Source of the DNA: Hyphomicrobiales bacterium
GTDB lineage: Bacteria; Pseudomonadota; Alphaproteobacteria; Rhizobiales; JAJFHR01
Length of the DNA stretch: 12,644 bases
Direction: 5' to 3'
NCBI GenBank assembly: GCA_021775515.1
Contig: JAJFHR010000132.1
Location: 1-12,644 of the forward strand
The translations under genes and the position numbers were made by a program. Of this stretch, positions 1 to 8,188 are shown in pieces (positions within the stretch are counted from its first letter, which is position 1; each line of letters opens with the position of its first letter). The notes under the pieces are model-generated. The model was not told the DNA's origin. It was given only the letters and a program-made list of their open reading frames with translations, and made no database searches.

Positions 1-1650
1 GGTATGAACGTCGTTGGTGATCTGTTTGGATCTGGTAAAATGTTTCTGCCGCAGGTAGTGAAATCAGCTCGGGTGATGAAGCAGGCCGTGGCCTATTTGC
101 TGCCGTTTATGGACGAAGAAAAGAAAGTTCTCGGTATCGACAAACAAAAGGCTGCCGGTAAAATTGTCATGGCGACGGCAAAAGGTGACGTGCACGATAT
201 TGGCAAGAACATCGTCGGTGTTGTGCTGCAATGTAATAACTACGAGGTGATCGACCTTGGCGTTATGGTGCCGGCTGCGAAGATTCTGCAAACGGCGCGC
301 GATGAAAATGCCGATGTTATCGGCGTTTCCGGCCTGATTACTCCCAGCCTTGATGAGATGTGCCACGTGGCGGCTGAGATGGAGCGCGAAGGTCTCGATA
401 TTCCGCTATTAATCGGCGGGGCGACAACCAGCAAAATTCACACAGCGGTTAAGATCAATCCGAACTACCAACTTGGCCAGGCCATTCATGTGGTCGACGC
501 CAGCCGAGCGGTTGGGGTGGTATCAAAGCTGTTGTCGGATAGAGGGCGCGAACCCTATCTGGAAGAAATTAGATCAGACTATGCAGAGATGGCCGCGCGC
601 CACGCCAACAAATCTCAGCGTCCGCAATCGCGTGCCACGCTTGAGCAGGCTCGCGCCAATAAAACGCCGATCAACTGGCAGGGATACCAGCCGGTCAGGC
701 CTTCTTTCCTGGGAACAAGAGTGTTCGACAAATATGATCTTGGCGAAATCGCCCAGTACATCGACTGGAATCCGTTCTTTTCCACCTGGGAACTTATCGG
801 CACCTATCCGCAGATTTTTGAAGATGACAAGGTAGGTGAGGCGGCCCGCACTCTCTTTGATGATGCCCAAGTAATGCTGCAGCAGTTAATTGACGAAAAC
901 TGGCTGACAGCGCGAGCGGTGATCGGATTTTGGCCGGCAAATTCTGTGGAGTCAGATGATATTGAGATTTATGGGGACGAGAGCCGACAGGAAAAAATCA
1001 AAACCTTTTATACGCTGCGCCAGCAGATGCTCCGCAGTAACAACAGCCGGGCGAATACGGCGCTGGCGGATTTTATTGCGCCCAAGGATATTGGCGTTGC
1101 CGATTATATCGGAGGGTTTGCCGTGTCGACCGGTTTTGGTGAGGATGCAATTGCGCAACGGTTTGAGCGATCGAACGATGATTATTCCGCTATTCTTTCC
1201 AAAGCGTTGGCAGACAGGCTGGCGGAGGCTTTTGCCGAGTGCATGCATGAACGGGTGCGCAAGGAATTTTGGGCCTATGCACCAGATGAAAACCTTGGCA
1301 ATGACAAGCTGATCGCCGAAGCCTATCAGGGTATTCGTCCAGCACCGGGTTATCCGTGCCAACCCGATCATCGGGAAAAGGGCACATTGTTCAATTTGCT
1401 TGAGGCTGAAAAGGCCATCGGCATCAAACTTACCGAAAGTTTTGCCATGTGGCCGGGCTCGGCGGTTTCCGGCCTTTATTTTTCTCACGAGCAAAGCCAG
1501 TATTTTGGCGTTGGCAAGGTCGAACGCGACCAGGTGGACGATTACGCCAGACGGCAGGATACGAGCCTGTCTGACGCTGAAAAATGGTTGGGGCCTATCC
1601 TCAATTACGAACCGTCATCTGAACCCTCTGAAAAAGCCAAGGCATCATAA
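1..1650 (+). CDS. metH: Methionine synthase, cobalamin-dependent, C-terminal part (5' end outside window)
   Basis: Transfers a methyl group from methylcobalamin to homocysteine to give methionine in the cytoplasm. The reading frame is open from base 1, so this is the last 549 or so codons of a protein usually about 1,230 residues long; the substrate-binding N-terminal half is missing from the window. Counting from the Met at base 4, the helical cap motif comes first, then the B12 domain with DVHDIG (residues 62-67; His64 is the lower axial cobalt ligand), the SGL segment (109-111) and IGGATTS (137-143). The reactivation domain follows, with RPAPGYP (445-451) for S-adenosylmethionine and TESFAMWPG near residue 480. 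Spacing matches E. coli MetH throughout with an offset of 695, and no lesion is visible. The TAA stop forms the first three bases of a palindrome. Identification is firm; whether a cobalamin riboswitch precedes it cannot be seen here. Confidence 0.97.
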   Translation, partial: GMNVVGDLFGSGKMFLPQVVKSARVMKQAVAYLLPFMDEEKKVLGIDKQKAAGKIVMATAKGDVHDIGKNIVGVVLQCNNYEVIDLGVMVPAAKILQTARDENADVIGVSGLITPSLDEMCHVAAEMEREGLDIPLLIGGATTSKIHTAVKINPNYQLGQAIHVVDASRAVGVVSKLLSDRGREPYLEEIRSDYAEMAARHANKSQRPQSRATLEQARANKTPINWQGYQPVRPSFLGTRVFDKYDLGEIAQYIDWNPFFSTWELIGTYPQIFEDDKVGEAARTLFDDAQVMLQQLIDENWLTARAVIGFWPANSVESDDIEIYGDESRQEKIKTFYTLRQQMLRSNNSRANTALADFIAPKDIGVADYIGGFAVSTGFGEDAIAQRFERSNDDYSAILSKALADRLAEAFAECMHERVRKEFWAYAPDENLGNDKLIAEAYQGIRPAPGYPCQPDHREKGTLFNLLEAEKAIGIKLTESFAMWPGSAVSGLYFSHEQSQYFGVGKVERDQVDDYARRQDTSLSDAEKWLGPILNYEPSSEPSEKAKAS

Positions 1651-1700
1651 AGCGTGTCTTTCTCGCAAAACCGGTGTCCAATTTTGCGGGACACGCTTTA
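1648..1700. repeat. Intergenic palindrome between convergent metH and GST genes
   Basis: Outer arms of 11 bases (1648-1658, TAAAGCGTGTC, and 1690-1700) are perfect reverse complements. Inner arms of 7 bases (1664-1670, CGCAAAA, and 1682-1688) also match, leaving an 11-base loop and a small asymmetric bulge. The element fills the gap between two convergent genes and includes the metH stop codon; the GST stop is three bases further on. From memory, the layout (AAAGCG arm, CGCAAAACCGG core, TTTTGCGG, GACACGCTTT arm) resembles short palindromes scattered between genes in many Rhizobiales genomes. Either transcript would fold into a long hairpin, so it may end or stabilise both mRNAs. That role is inferred. 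Only one copy was found in this window. Confidence 0.75.
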
Positions 1701-1703
1701 GGT

Positions 1704-2333
1704 TTATTCCAGCGGAAGAGAGGTGTGTTTTATGAAGGCGGGCCGCTGGCGCAGGCGTTGTTGCCAGGCAAGCACATGTTGGTGGCGCTTTTCTTCGGGC
1801 ATTAGCAAATACCAGCGGTTGAGCACCGCGCCGAGCGGAATATCCGCCATCGAGAAGCTTGAGCCCATGACATAATCTTTGCCGTCCAGATGGTCATTAA
1901 ATATATCAAGGGCCTTAATCATTTTTCCCAGGGAAACTTCGATTTGTGCTGGATCACCGGCAAACTCCGACGGTCTGATTTTACTCATGAATATGGGGCG
2001 AAGGTGAGGGTAGACCGAGGTGATCTGCCAGATCATCCATTGAGTGCATAAGGCGCGGCCTTCGATGTCTTCGGGACACAGCTCAGGTGAGCCATATTTT
2101 TCGCAGATGTACGACACGATTGCGTTTGATTCCCAAAGGATCAGATTGCCGTCTTTTATTGCTGGAACCAGTTCATTTGGATTAAGCTCATGGTACCACG
2201 GTTCCTTAGTGCCGCCATGCTGGCGCCCAATGACTATCTGCTCATATTCAAGGTTACATTCCGATATCGCCCACAGGGCTTTTTGAACATTGATGCTGGT
2301 GGACCGGCCCCATATTTTAATTTTGTTGCTCAT
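1704..2333 (-). CDS. Glutathione S-transferase family protein
   Basis: A 209-residue cytosolic GST, predicted to conjugate or reduce substrates with glutathione; the true substrate is unknown. The N-terminal thioredoxin-like domain carries the Ser-rich active-site stretch GRSTSINVQKALW (9-21), NPNELVP with the cis-proline (51-57; Pro57) and WESNAI (67-72), whose Glu68-Ser69 hold the gamma-glutamyl part of glutathione. The helical C-terminal domain has the SMAD N-capping box (161-164). The start is the ATG at 2331-2333, preceded by AAGGGG about seven bases upstream. An in-frame ATG at 2414 would add 27 residues that do not look like a GST and would use up the divergent promoter region. It runs divergently from the creatininase gene with 98 bases between them. 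Family assignment is firm; the class (theta- or beta-like) is not settled. Confidence 0.9.
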   Translation of the reverse strand: MSNKIKIWGRSTSINVQKALWAISECNLEYEQIVIGRQHGGTKEPWYHELNPNELVPAIKDGNLILWESNAIVSYICEKYGSPELCPEDIEGRALCTQWMIWQITSVYPHLRPIFMSKIRPSEFAGDPAQIEVSLGKMIKALDIFNDHLDGKDYVMGSSFSMADIPLGAVLNRWYLLMPEEKRHQHVLAWQQRLRQRPAFIKHTSLPLE

Positions 2334-2431
2334 GGAATGCCCCTTGTGAATGTGCGCTGAAAAAGTAAAGTGGAGAGGAATAAACAAACTGCAACAAATC
2401 CTGGATTCCGGCAACAGTTAAGGAAATGAAC
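2334..2431. promoter_or_regulatory. Divergent promoter region, GST / creatininase
   Basis: This 98-base gap separates two divergent start codons, so both promoters should lie in it or just inside the genes. A Shine-Dalgarno-like AAGGA (2420-2424) sits seven bases before the ATG at 2432 and only one base before the ATG at 2426, which favours 2432 as the creatininase start. I found no convincing -35/-10 pair and no clear operator. Confidence 0.45.
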
Positions 2432-3169
2432 ATGCGTCTTCACACCAGCACCTGGCCTGAAGTTGAAGCCTATCTCGAACGATCTCAAGGCATCATCATC
2501 CCCATTGGATCAACCGAACAGCACGGGCCTACCGGCATTATCGGGTGCGATGCAATCTGTGCTGAGGAAATAGCCTGGGAAGGCGGTAAACGCGGCAACA
2601 TTTTAGTTGGTCCGACATTTAACGTTGGCTCGGCTCAGCATCATATGAGCTTTCCAGGCAGCATGACCTTGCGGCCCTCAACGATGACGGCGGTGATTTC
2701 GGATTGGGTGCTATCCCTTGCCGCCCATGGCTTTGACCGGATCTATTTTCTCAATGGGCACGGCGGCAATATCGCGCCGGTACAAAATGCCTTTGCTGAC
2801 ATCTATGCACGGCGGGCTCTTGATGGCGATGAGGCGAAATTTCTTATGAAGTTGCGCAACTGGTTTGACCTGCCCGGCATTCCCGAACTTAGTGATGAGC
2901 TCTATCCCGTTGGATGCGGCAGCCATGCGACGGCTGCGGAAATTTCCGTTACATTCGCCGCTTATCCGCAAAAAGAGGATTGCCGCGCCCTTGAGCCGGC
3001 AATTGCACCCGAAGGTTCAATTAGTGACAGGCATCAATTTCGCCTCGATTTTCCTGACGGGCGCATCGGGTCAAACCCGAGCCAATCATGTGTGGCTGAT
3101 GGCAAAAAGATCATCGATCATGCAGCAGCCAGCTTGGTGAAAGATGTTGATGCCTTTTTTAAAAGCTAA
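2432..3169 (+). CDS. Creatininase-family metal-dependent amidohydrolase
   Basis: A 245-residue member of the creatininase fold family, which hydrolyses cyclic or linear amides using two divalent metals. Counting from the alternative Met at 2426, the metal-site motif GSTEQHGP (28-35; Glu31, His33) is followed by Asp42, then NGHGGN (110-115; His112), and GSHATAAE (165-172; Glu172). These correspond to the creatininase ligands, so the enzyme should be active. The loop after EQHGP reads TGIIGCDA rather than the commoner HLPLxTD, a subgroup feature that may alter substrate choice. I chose the start at 2432 because the Shine-Dalgarno sequence is properly spaced only for it. It converges on the Gfo/Idh gene with a 15-base gap. 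The substrate cannot be read from sequence; no creatine-pathway partner is nearby, so creatinine is not assumed. Confidence 0.88.
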   Translation: MRLHTSTWPEVEAYLERSQGIIIPIGSTEQHGPTGIIGCDAICAEEIAWEGGKRGNILVGPTFNVGSAQHHMSFPGSMTLRPSTMTAVISDWVLSLAAHGFDRIYFLNGHGGNIAPVQNAFADIYARRALDGDEAKFLMKLRNWFDLPGIPELSDELYPVGCGSHATAAEISVTFAAYPQKEDCRALEPAIAPEGSISDRHQFRLDFPDGRIGSNPSQSCVADGKKIIDHAAASLVKDVDAFFKS

Positions 3170-3184
3170 AGACCACGCTTCAGA

Positions 3185-4147
3185 TCAAGGGTTGAGAATT
3201 TTTTCAATAATCTGCTGCACGGCATAACCTTCAGCAATCGAGGTGAGTTTGACCTTGTGGCCGCTAAACCGGGCGGAAGCAGCATCGAGATTGCGCTTGT
3301 GGTCTTCCTCTCCGATGTCTTCAATATGGGTGAGTTCGGGTGACCAGGCACCACCCGTGGTTGAGCTTATCTGGCCACCGCTGTGCAGACGGTAGGATTT
3401 GTTTTCTCCCCAGATTGTATATTCGGTGCCAATCGGGCCGGCACCTCCGACCGCGGCATTTATCACCGCTGGTGTGGCGCCAAATTTTAGTTCGGCGAGG
3501 ACGCGGTTTTCAGACAAATTTGGGTCTTCAGGATAGTTTACCGAAGCGTGAATTATCTCCGGTTTGCCCCACAGTCTTGTGGAAAGATAAATCCAGTGGG
3601 ACAACATTTCGCGGGTAAAACCTCCTTGCTCACGACCGCCAAGCCAGGTGGCATGGGCTTGAAACGCGCGCGGCCAGGTGGTCAGATGAATAAAAATATC
3701 AACCCCTGCGACGTTGCCGATAACGCCGCAGGCTATTTCATTTTCCAAAAAGGTGGTGGATAATGCATTGCCATGGTTGAAGTTGATAACGTTCGCAAGG
3801 CCCGAGGCTGCAACCTCTGCTGCAAGTTTCTCGCTGGCCTCAACATTGACGCCTAATGGTTTTTCACAATAAACCATTTTACCGGCGTTTATCGCGGCTC
3901 TGACATAGGTCTCGTGGCTGGCAGGCGGCGTGGCTATATAGATCACCGAAGTGCGCGGATCTGCAATCAGTTCATCGGCATTTTTGGCAATCTCGAGACC
4001 TGAATGGGTGCTGGCGGTCTCCTGACAAATTTCCGTATTTAGATCCCAGGCCGAGACAACCGAAAAATTTGGATGTTCAATCATTTTTGCCAGGATCACC
4101 CGGCCGATGGCACCCAACCCGATAACGCCGATTTTGTGATTATTCAT
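3185..4147 (-). CDS. Gfo/Idh/MocA family NAD(P)-dependent oxidoreductase
   Basis: A 320-residue cytosolic dehydrogenase of the glucose-fructose oxidoreductase/inositol dehydrogenase family, members of which usually oxidise or reduce sugars, inositols or similar polyols. The Rossmann fold begins at once with IGVIGLGAIG (6-15, Gly10/Gly12/Gly15). Asp35, at the end of the second strand (SAWDLN), suggests NAD rather than NADP. The family signature CEKPLG (94-99) has catalytic Lys96. In the second catalytic motif, normally GGxxxDxxxH, the sequence is GGFTREMLSH (175-184): His184 is kept but the Asp position is Glu. The start ATG overlaps the transporter stop as ATGA (4144-4147), implying coupled translation and making this the last gene of the purB run. 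The substrate is unknown. Confidence 0.9.
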   Translation of the reverse strand: MNNHKIGVIGLGAIGRVILAKMIEHPNFSVVSAWDLNTEICQETASTHSGLEIAKNADELIADPRTSVIYIATPPASHETYVRAAINAGKMVYCEKPLGVNVEASEKLAAEVAASGLANVINFNHGNALSTTFLENEIACGVIGNVAGVDIFIHLTTWPRAFQAHATWLGGREQGGFTREMLSHWIYLSTRLWGKPEIIHASVNYPEDPNLSENRVLAELKFGATPAVINAAVGGAGPIGTEYTIWGENKSYRLHSGGQISSTTGGAWSPELTHIEDIGEEDHKRNLDAASARFSGHKVKLTSIAEGYAVQQIIEKILNP

Positions 4148-5409
4148 GACTTAATCCTTGCAACCAAAAGTGCCGCGATAATGTTGAGGCCGGCAAGGCT
4201 CAAATAAACGTCGACGATGGAAAAATTGAATGTCGCCATTACGATTACGAAAATTGCCGATCCGACCATGGCGGCGGAACTGATAATATTGTCGGCGGCA
4301 ATCGTGCGGGCTCGAAATTCCGGTTGCGCGCGCGCCTGCACCAAAGCAAAAAGGGGAACCACATACAAACCCGCCAAAATGGCAATGGCGAGAAGATCAA
4401 ATGAAATGCGCAACCCGGCTAAAGATTGCAAAAACGGTAAAAACGGTTGTAAAGGCGCGGTCGTAATTGGCGTGGGGCTGGCTAAATACAGATCAGCACA
4501 AAATATGCCCATGCCAAGGGCTGCCCAGGGCGCATACCGGGCTGAAATTTCACCCTTCAACAAGGTGTTGCAAAGAAGCGATCCGGCACCGACGCCGATT
4601 GAAAACAGCGTTAGAAAAAACGTGACCAGGGTCTCGTCACCGCGCAGAATGTCTTTGGTGTAAACCGGTAATTGGGCGAGAAAAACCGCGCCTAAAAACC
4701 AAAACCAGGAATCCGCCAGAATAGCAGAAAACACCAAACGGTTTTTTGCTGTGGTTTTGATCGTTTCGGCCAATATATTGATGTTTAGGGCGCGCGGTTT
4801 CAATACCGGGTTGGCGGGCAGGATAAAACGGCTGGCGCCATAGCCGGTTACGGCAGCGATTGCCATAAGAGTTGAAACCAGTAACGGCCCTTCGGGTCTT
4901 AAAATTAAAATGCCGCCGATTATTGTGCCGATCAATATCGCCAGAAAGGTGGCGGTTTCAACTAACGCATTGGCCCCGATCAGGTCGCGCTCATCAAGTT
5001 GTTGCGGCAAAATTGCATATTTGAGCGGGCCAAAAAAAGCCGACTGGGCGCCGAGAAAAAACAAGACGGTCAAGAGCAGGTATACGTTCTGCTGGAAAAG
5101 TGCCCAAACCGAAAAAAAAGTTATGATGATTTCAGCGGCTTTTATGCGCCGGATAAGAGCGGATTTTTCGTAACTGTCGGCAATATTTCCCGCGGTTGCC
5201 GAGAACAGAAAAAATGGCAGAATAAAAAGCCCGCCGGCAAAAGCCACCAATTGGCGGGGATCAAAGGCGGTTTGATTGATGAGCGAAAAGGTTACCAGAA
5301 TGACCAGGGCGTTTTTAAACAGATTATCGTTAAACGCACCCAACGCCTGGGTGATGAACAGAGGCAGGAACTGGCGTCGGGTCAATAGGCTGAATTGAGA
5401 CCTTGCCAT
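4144..5409 (-). CDS. MFS transporter, LplT-like (lysophospholipid transporter family)
   Basis: A 421-residue inner-membrane protein of the major facilitator superfamily with about a dozen hydrophobic segments. The N-terminal stretch FLPLFITQALGAFNDNLFKN (14-33) is the hallmark of LplT and of the transporter half of LplT-Aas fusions, which flip lysophospholipids inward for re-acylation. The loop between helices 2 and 3 has the MFS A-like motif GNIADSYEKSALIRR (74-88). No acyltransferase or acyl-ACP synthetase domain is fused or adjacent, so lysophospholipid transport is only a family-based suggestion. The start at 5409 has AAGG and AAGGG purine tracts just upstream. It lies 22 bases after purB and overlaps the next gene by four bases, which points to one transcript. 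Confidence 0.87.
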   Translation of the reverse strand: MARSQFSLLTRRQFLPLFITQALGAFNDNLFKNALVILVTFSLINQTAFDPRQLVAFAGGLFILPFFLFSATAGNIADSYEKSALIRRIKAAEIIITFFSVWALFQQNVYLLLTVLFFLGAQSAFFGPLKYAILPQQLDERDLIGANALVETATFLAILIGTIIGGILILRPEGPLLVSTLMAIAAVTGYGASRFILPANPVLKPRALNINILAETIKTTAKNRLVFSAILADSWFWFLGAVFLAQLPVYTKDILRGDETLVTFFLTLFSIGVGAGSLLCNTLLKGEISARYAPWAALGMGIFCADLYLASPTPITTAPLQPFLPFLQSLAGLRISFDLLAIAILAGLYVVPLFALVQARAQPEFRARTIAADNIISSAAMVGSAIFVIVMATFNFSIVDVYLSLAGLNIIAALLVARIKS

Positions 5410-5431
5410 AAACCCTTACCTTTGCCGGTTG

Positions 5432-6730
5432 TTACTCGCCATTGAAGACACGCGCAAAAATAGTATCTACGTGTTTGGTGTGATAACCAAGATCAAATAA
5501 TGCTTCCAACTGACTGTGAGAAAGTGCTTTCGACACTTCATCGTCTGCTTTCAGCAGGTCGAGAAAATTACCTTGACCGCGCCAGACCGGCATCGCATTG
5601 CGCTGGACCAGACGGTAGGCATTTTCACGCGATACGCCTGCCTGCGTCAGCGCCAGCAAAACCCGTTGCGAGTGCACCAGACCGCCAAGTTTATTGAGAT
5701 TGGCCGTCATGTTTTCGGGATATACAACCAGTTTTTCAATTACACCGGTCAAGCGTGCCAGCGCAAAATCCAGGGTCACGGTGGCATCTGGTCCAATGCC
5801 GCGCTCAACGGATGAATGCGAAATATCGCGCTCGTGCCAAAGTGCGACATTTTCCATGGCAGGAACAGTTGCGCTGCGGACCAAGCGGGCCAGTCCGGTA
5901 AGATTTTCAGTCAACACTGGATTGCGCTTGTGAGGCATGGAGGAGGAGCCTTTTTGCCCCTTGGAAAAATATTCCTCGACCTCCAAAACTTCGGTGCGCT
6001 GCAAGTGGCGAATTTCGGTCGCCAGGCGTTCAACTGAACTTGCGATCACACCGAGAGTTGCAAAAAACATGGCATGGCGGTCTCGCGGAATGACCTGGGT
6101 TGAAACCGGTTCAGGAATAAGACCCATTTTTTCAGCCACGTGAGCTTCCACGGCAGGGTCTATATTGGCAAAGGTTCCAACCGCGCCGGAAATGGCACAG
6201 GTGGCAACTTCGGCGCGGGCGGCTTCGAGGCGTGATTTATTGCGGGAAAATTCAGCATAGGCCTGGGCAAGCTTGAGACCGAAGGTTACTGGCTCGGCAT
6301 GAATTCCATGGCTGCGGCCGATGCAGACGGTGTCCTTGTGTTCGATGGCGCGTAATTTAAGTGCTGTAAGGAGTGCATCAATATCATTGAGGAGAATATC
6401 GGCGGCCTTGACCAGTTGCACATTAAAGCAGGTGTCGAGTACATCGGATGAGGTCATGCCCTGATGGACAAAGCGGGCGTCTTCGCCGACATATTCGGCC
6501 AGGTTGGTCAAAAAGGCGATGACGTCATGTTTGACTTCGCGTTCAATCTCATCAATTCGCGCAACTTCAAATGCGCCGCGTTCCCAGACGATTTTTGCCG
6601 ATTCTTTGGGAATTATGCCCAGCTCAGCCTGGGCATCACAGGCATGGGCCTCGATTTCAAACCATATCTGGAATTTGCTTTCAGGTGACCAAATCTGGGT
6701 CATTTCCGGGCGAGAATAGCGAGGGATCAT
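5432..6730 (-). CDS. purB: Adenylosuccinate lyase
   Basis: A 432-residue cytosolic homotetrameric lyase acting twice in purine synthesis: it releases fumarate from SAICAR to give AICAR and from adenylosuccinate to give AMP. Catalytic and binding residues sit at the same numbers as in the Bacillus subtilis enzyme: His68, His89 (RFVHQGMTSSD), His141 (GRSHGIHAEP), the flexible signature loop GSSSMPHKRNP (261-271) with its serines, and Glu275. Length is normal for the short bacterial form. The first ATG (6730) starts MIPRYSRPEM, the usual N-terminus; the only purine tract before it is a weak GAAAG. It is the first clear gene of a run with the MFS transporter and oxidoreductase. The 65-base gap from the upstream membrane-protein gene could hold its own promoter, but I saw no convincing one. 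Confidence 0.97.
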   Translation of the reverse strand: MIPRYSRPEMTQIWSPESKFQIWFEIEAHACDAQAELGIIPKESAKIVWERGAFEVARIDEIEREVKHDVIAFLTNLAEYVGEDARFVHQGMTSSDVLDTCFNVQLVKAADILLNDIDALLTALKLRAIEHKDTVCIGRSHGIHAEPVTFGLKLAQAYAEFSRNKSRLEAARAEVATCAISGAVGTFANIDPAVEAHVAEKMGLIPEPVSTQVIPRDRHAMFFATLGVIASSVERLATEIRHLQRTEVLEVEEYFSKGQKGSSSMPHKRNPVLTENLTGLARLVRSATVPAMENVALWHERDISHSSVERGIGPDATVTLDFALARLTGVIEKLVVYPENMTANLNKLGGLVHSQRVLLALTQAGVSRENAYRLVQRNAMPVWRGQGNFLDLLKADDEVSKALSHSQLEALFDLGYHTKHVDTIFARVFNGE

Positions 6731-6795
6731 TCGACGTCTTTCATAACATTAGGAATTGTGCGTGCAGCAGCGTCTAGCAAATGGCGAGGTTGAGT

Positions 6796-7284
6796 TCAAT
6801 GGCGAGTGCCAAAATTCACTCTTTTGTTGACATAAACAAACATGAGGGTGCCAATTATCCCCGAGATTGCGCCCAACGGCCACAACAATGGCAGGCCGAA
6901 GGTTTTAAATGAGAACGCGGTGCCGAGGACACCCAGAATTATTGTCAACGGCAAATCGATTAATTCGCCAAGTTCCACACCGTGTTCGAACAGATCATTT
7001 ATTTCACGGAAAGCGTAACTCGTCAAAACGCCGAAGAGGAGGAACAGAAAAAAGCCGGTGGCGGACAAAATGAAACAGGATTTTGCGAAAGAATGGCTGG
7101 ACCGATAAAACAGCCACCAGGAAAGGGCACTGGAAATCGTGCCGGAAAGGAAGATGATAGAGACAACCGACATCGTGCGCGGGCTGACAATTTGACCTTC
7201 AAGGTAAAACTCAATAACGGTAGAACCGGCGAGCAGAAACCCAATCCAGAAACCGAAAACTATGAAGGTTATTCTGCGTGTCAC
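6796..7284 (-). CDS. Small membrane protein of unknown function, four predicted helices
   Basis: A 162-residue protein I do not recognise. It has four long hydrophobic stretches at about residues 7-27, 38-60, 68-90 and 110-150 (the last could be two helices), joined by short loops. A charged patch REINDLFEHGVELGEL (93-108) lies between helices 3 and 4, and the tail VNKRVNFGTRH is basic. The start is a GTG at 7282-7284 with only a weak AAAGAA upstream; an in-frame TAA lies five codons before it, so no longer start is possible. It reads in the same direction as purB, 65 bases upstream, and is divergent from thiD across 72 bases. Its hydrophobic pattern supports it as real, but nothing suggests a substrate or partner. 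Confidence 0.65.
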   Translation of the reverse strand: MTRRITFIVFGFWIGFLLAGSTVIEFYLEGQIVSPRTMSVVSIIFLSGTISSALSWWLFYRSSHSFAKSCFILSATGFFLFLLFGVLTSYAFREINDLFEHGVELGELIDLPLTIILGVLGTAFSFKTFGLPLLWPLGAISGIIGTLMFVYVNKRVNFGTRH

Positions 7285-7356
7285 TGTGTTTCTTTAAGAT
7301 GGATTTTCTGGGATTTGACCCGCGAACTATACAATAAACCAAGGTGATTCTTTGAT

Positions 7357-8172
7357 ATGACTCACATAGCGCTGACGATAGCAGGTTCGGATAGCAGTGG
7401 TGGGGCTGGTGTGCAAGCCGATCTTAAGACATTTTCGGCCCTGGGGGTCTATGGTGCGAGTGCGATTACAGCCCTTACCGCGCAAAACACCCGCGGTGTT
7501 TATGGTGTTGTCAATATCGACCCTGAATTTGTGCGCGAGCAGATTGATGCCTGTTTTGCAGATCTGCGCATACAGGCCGTGAAAATCGGTATGTTGAGCA
7601 CACCGGATATTGTTGAAGCTGTTGTTACAGCTCTTGAGGTGCACCGGCCTGCTCATATAGTTGTTGATCCGGTGATGGTTTCCGAGAGCGGTGCGCGGTT
7701 GTTGTCGCAAGATGCCGTAAACATCCTCGTCACGCGACTTTTTCCACTTGCTAGTCTGATAACGCCAAATTTGCATGAAGCTGCGGTTTTATTGGGCGAA
7801 CCCGTGCTGGAAGATGATAGCGCGATGGAAGCCTGTGCCCGCAAAATTGCCAAATTGGGTACTTCGCCGGTGTTGCTAAAAGGGGGCCACTTTAATACTG
7901 CCTTGGCCCGCGACGTTCTTATTGATGGCGGTGAGCTCACGAATTTCGACGCTGATCGGATAAATACCAAAAACACACACGGCACCGGATGCACGCTTTC
8001 GGCGGCCATTGCAACTGGTCTGGCACTGAAACTATCATTGCCGCAAGCGATCACCCAGGCCAAGGCATATGTAACCGGGGCGATTAAAGCTGCCGATCAA
8101 CTGGAAGTGGGCGAGGGGCCGGGCCCCCTAAATCATTTCTATCGGGTTTGGCCGCTTTTGGAGGCGGAATAG
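7357..8172 (+). CDS. thiD: Hydroxymethylpyrimidine/phosphomethylpyrimidine kinase
   Basis: A 271-residue ribokinase-family enzyme that phosphorylates 4-amino-5-hydroxymethyl-2-methylpyrimidine (HMP) and then HMP phosphate, giving the pyrimidine half of thiamine. Diagnostic motifs are AGSDSSGGAGVQADLKTF (9-26, substrate site), VKIGML (75-80), VDPVMVSESGARLL (103-116) and the anion-hole segment NTHGTGCTLSAAIA (206-219). Cys212 is at the catalytic-cysteine position of Salmonella ThiD. The length is typical. An AAGGTGA at 7341-7347 precedes the ATG by nine bases. No other thiamine gene and no TPP riboswitch is visible next to it. It converges on metZ with a 16-base gap. A pyridoxal-kinase side activity occurs in this family but cannot be judged here. 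Confidence 0.95.
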   Translation: MTHIALTIAGSDSSGGAGVQADLKTFSALGVYGASAITALTAQNTRGVYGVVNIDPEFVREQIDACFADLRIQAVKIGMLSTPDIVEAVVTALEVHRPAHIVVDPVMVSESGARLLSQDAVNILVTRLFPLASLITPNLHEAAVLLGEPVLEDDSAMEACARKIAKLGTSPVLLKGGHFNTALARDVLIDGGELTNFDADRINTKNTHGTGCTLSAAIATGLALKLSLPQAITQAKAYVTGAIKAADQLEVGEGPGPLNHFYRVWPLLEAE

Positions 8173-8188
8173 CTTGCAGAATTGCACC

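Noticed and set aside
952..1494. 180-codon minus-strand reading frame inside metH
   Set aside because: It is fully antisense to well-conserved metH sequence and its translation shows no domain.
2334..2414. Longer GST start at the ATG ending at 2414
   Set aside because: The added residues look unlike any GST N-terminus, lie in the divergent promoter gap, and the internal ATG at 2333 has a good ribosome site.
7315..7333. TTGACC followed by TATACA as a thiD promoter
   Set aside because: Only seven bases separate the two hexamers, far below the 16-18 needed for a sigma-70-type promoter.
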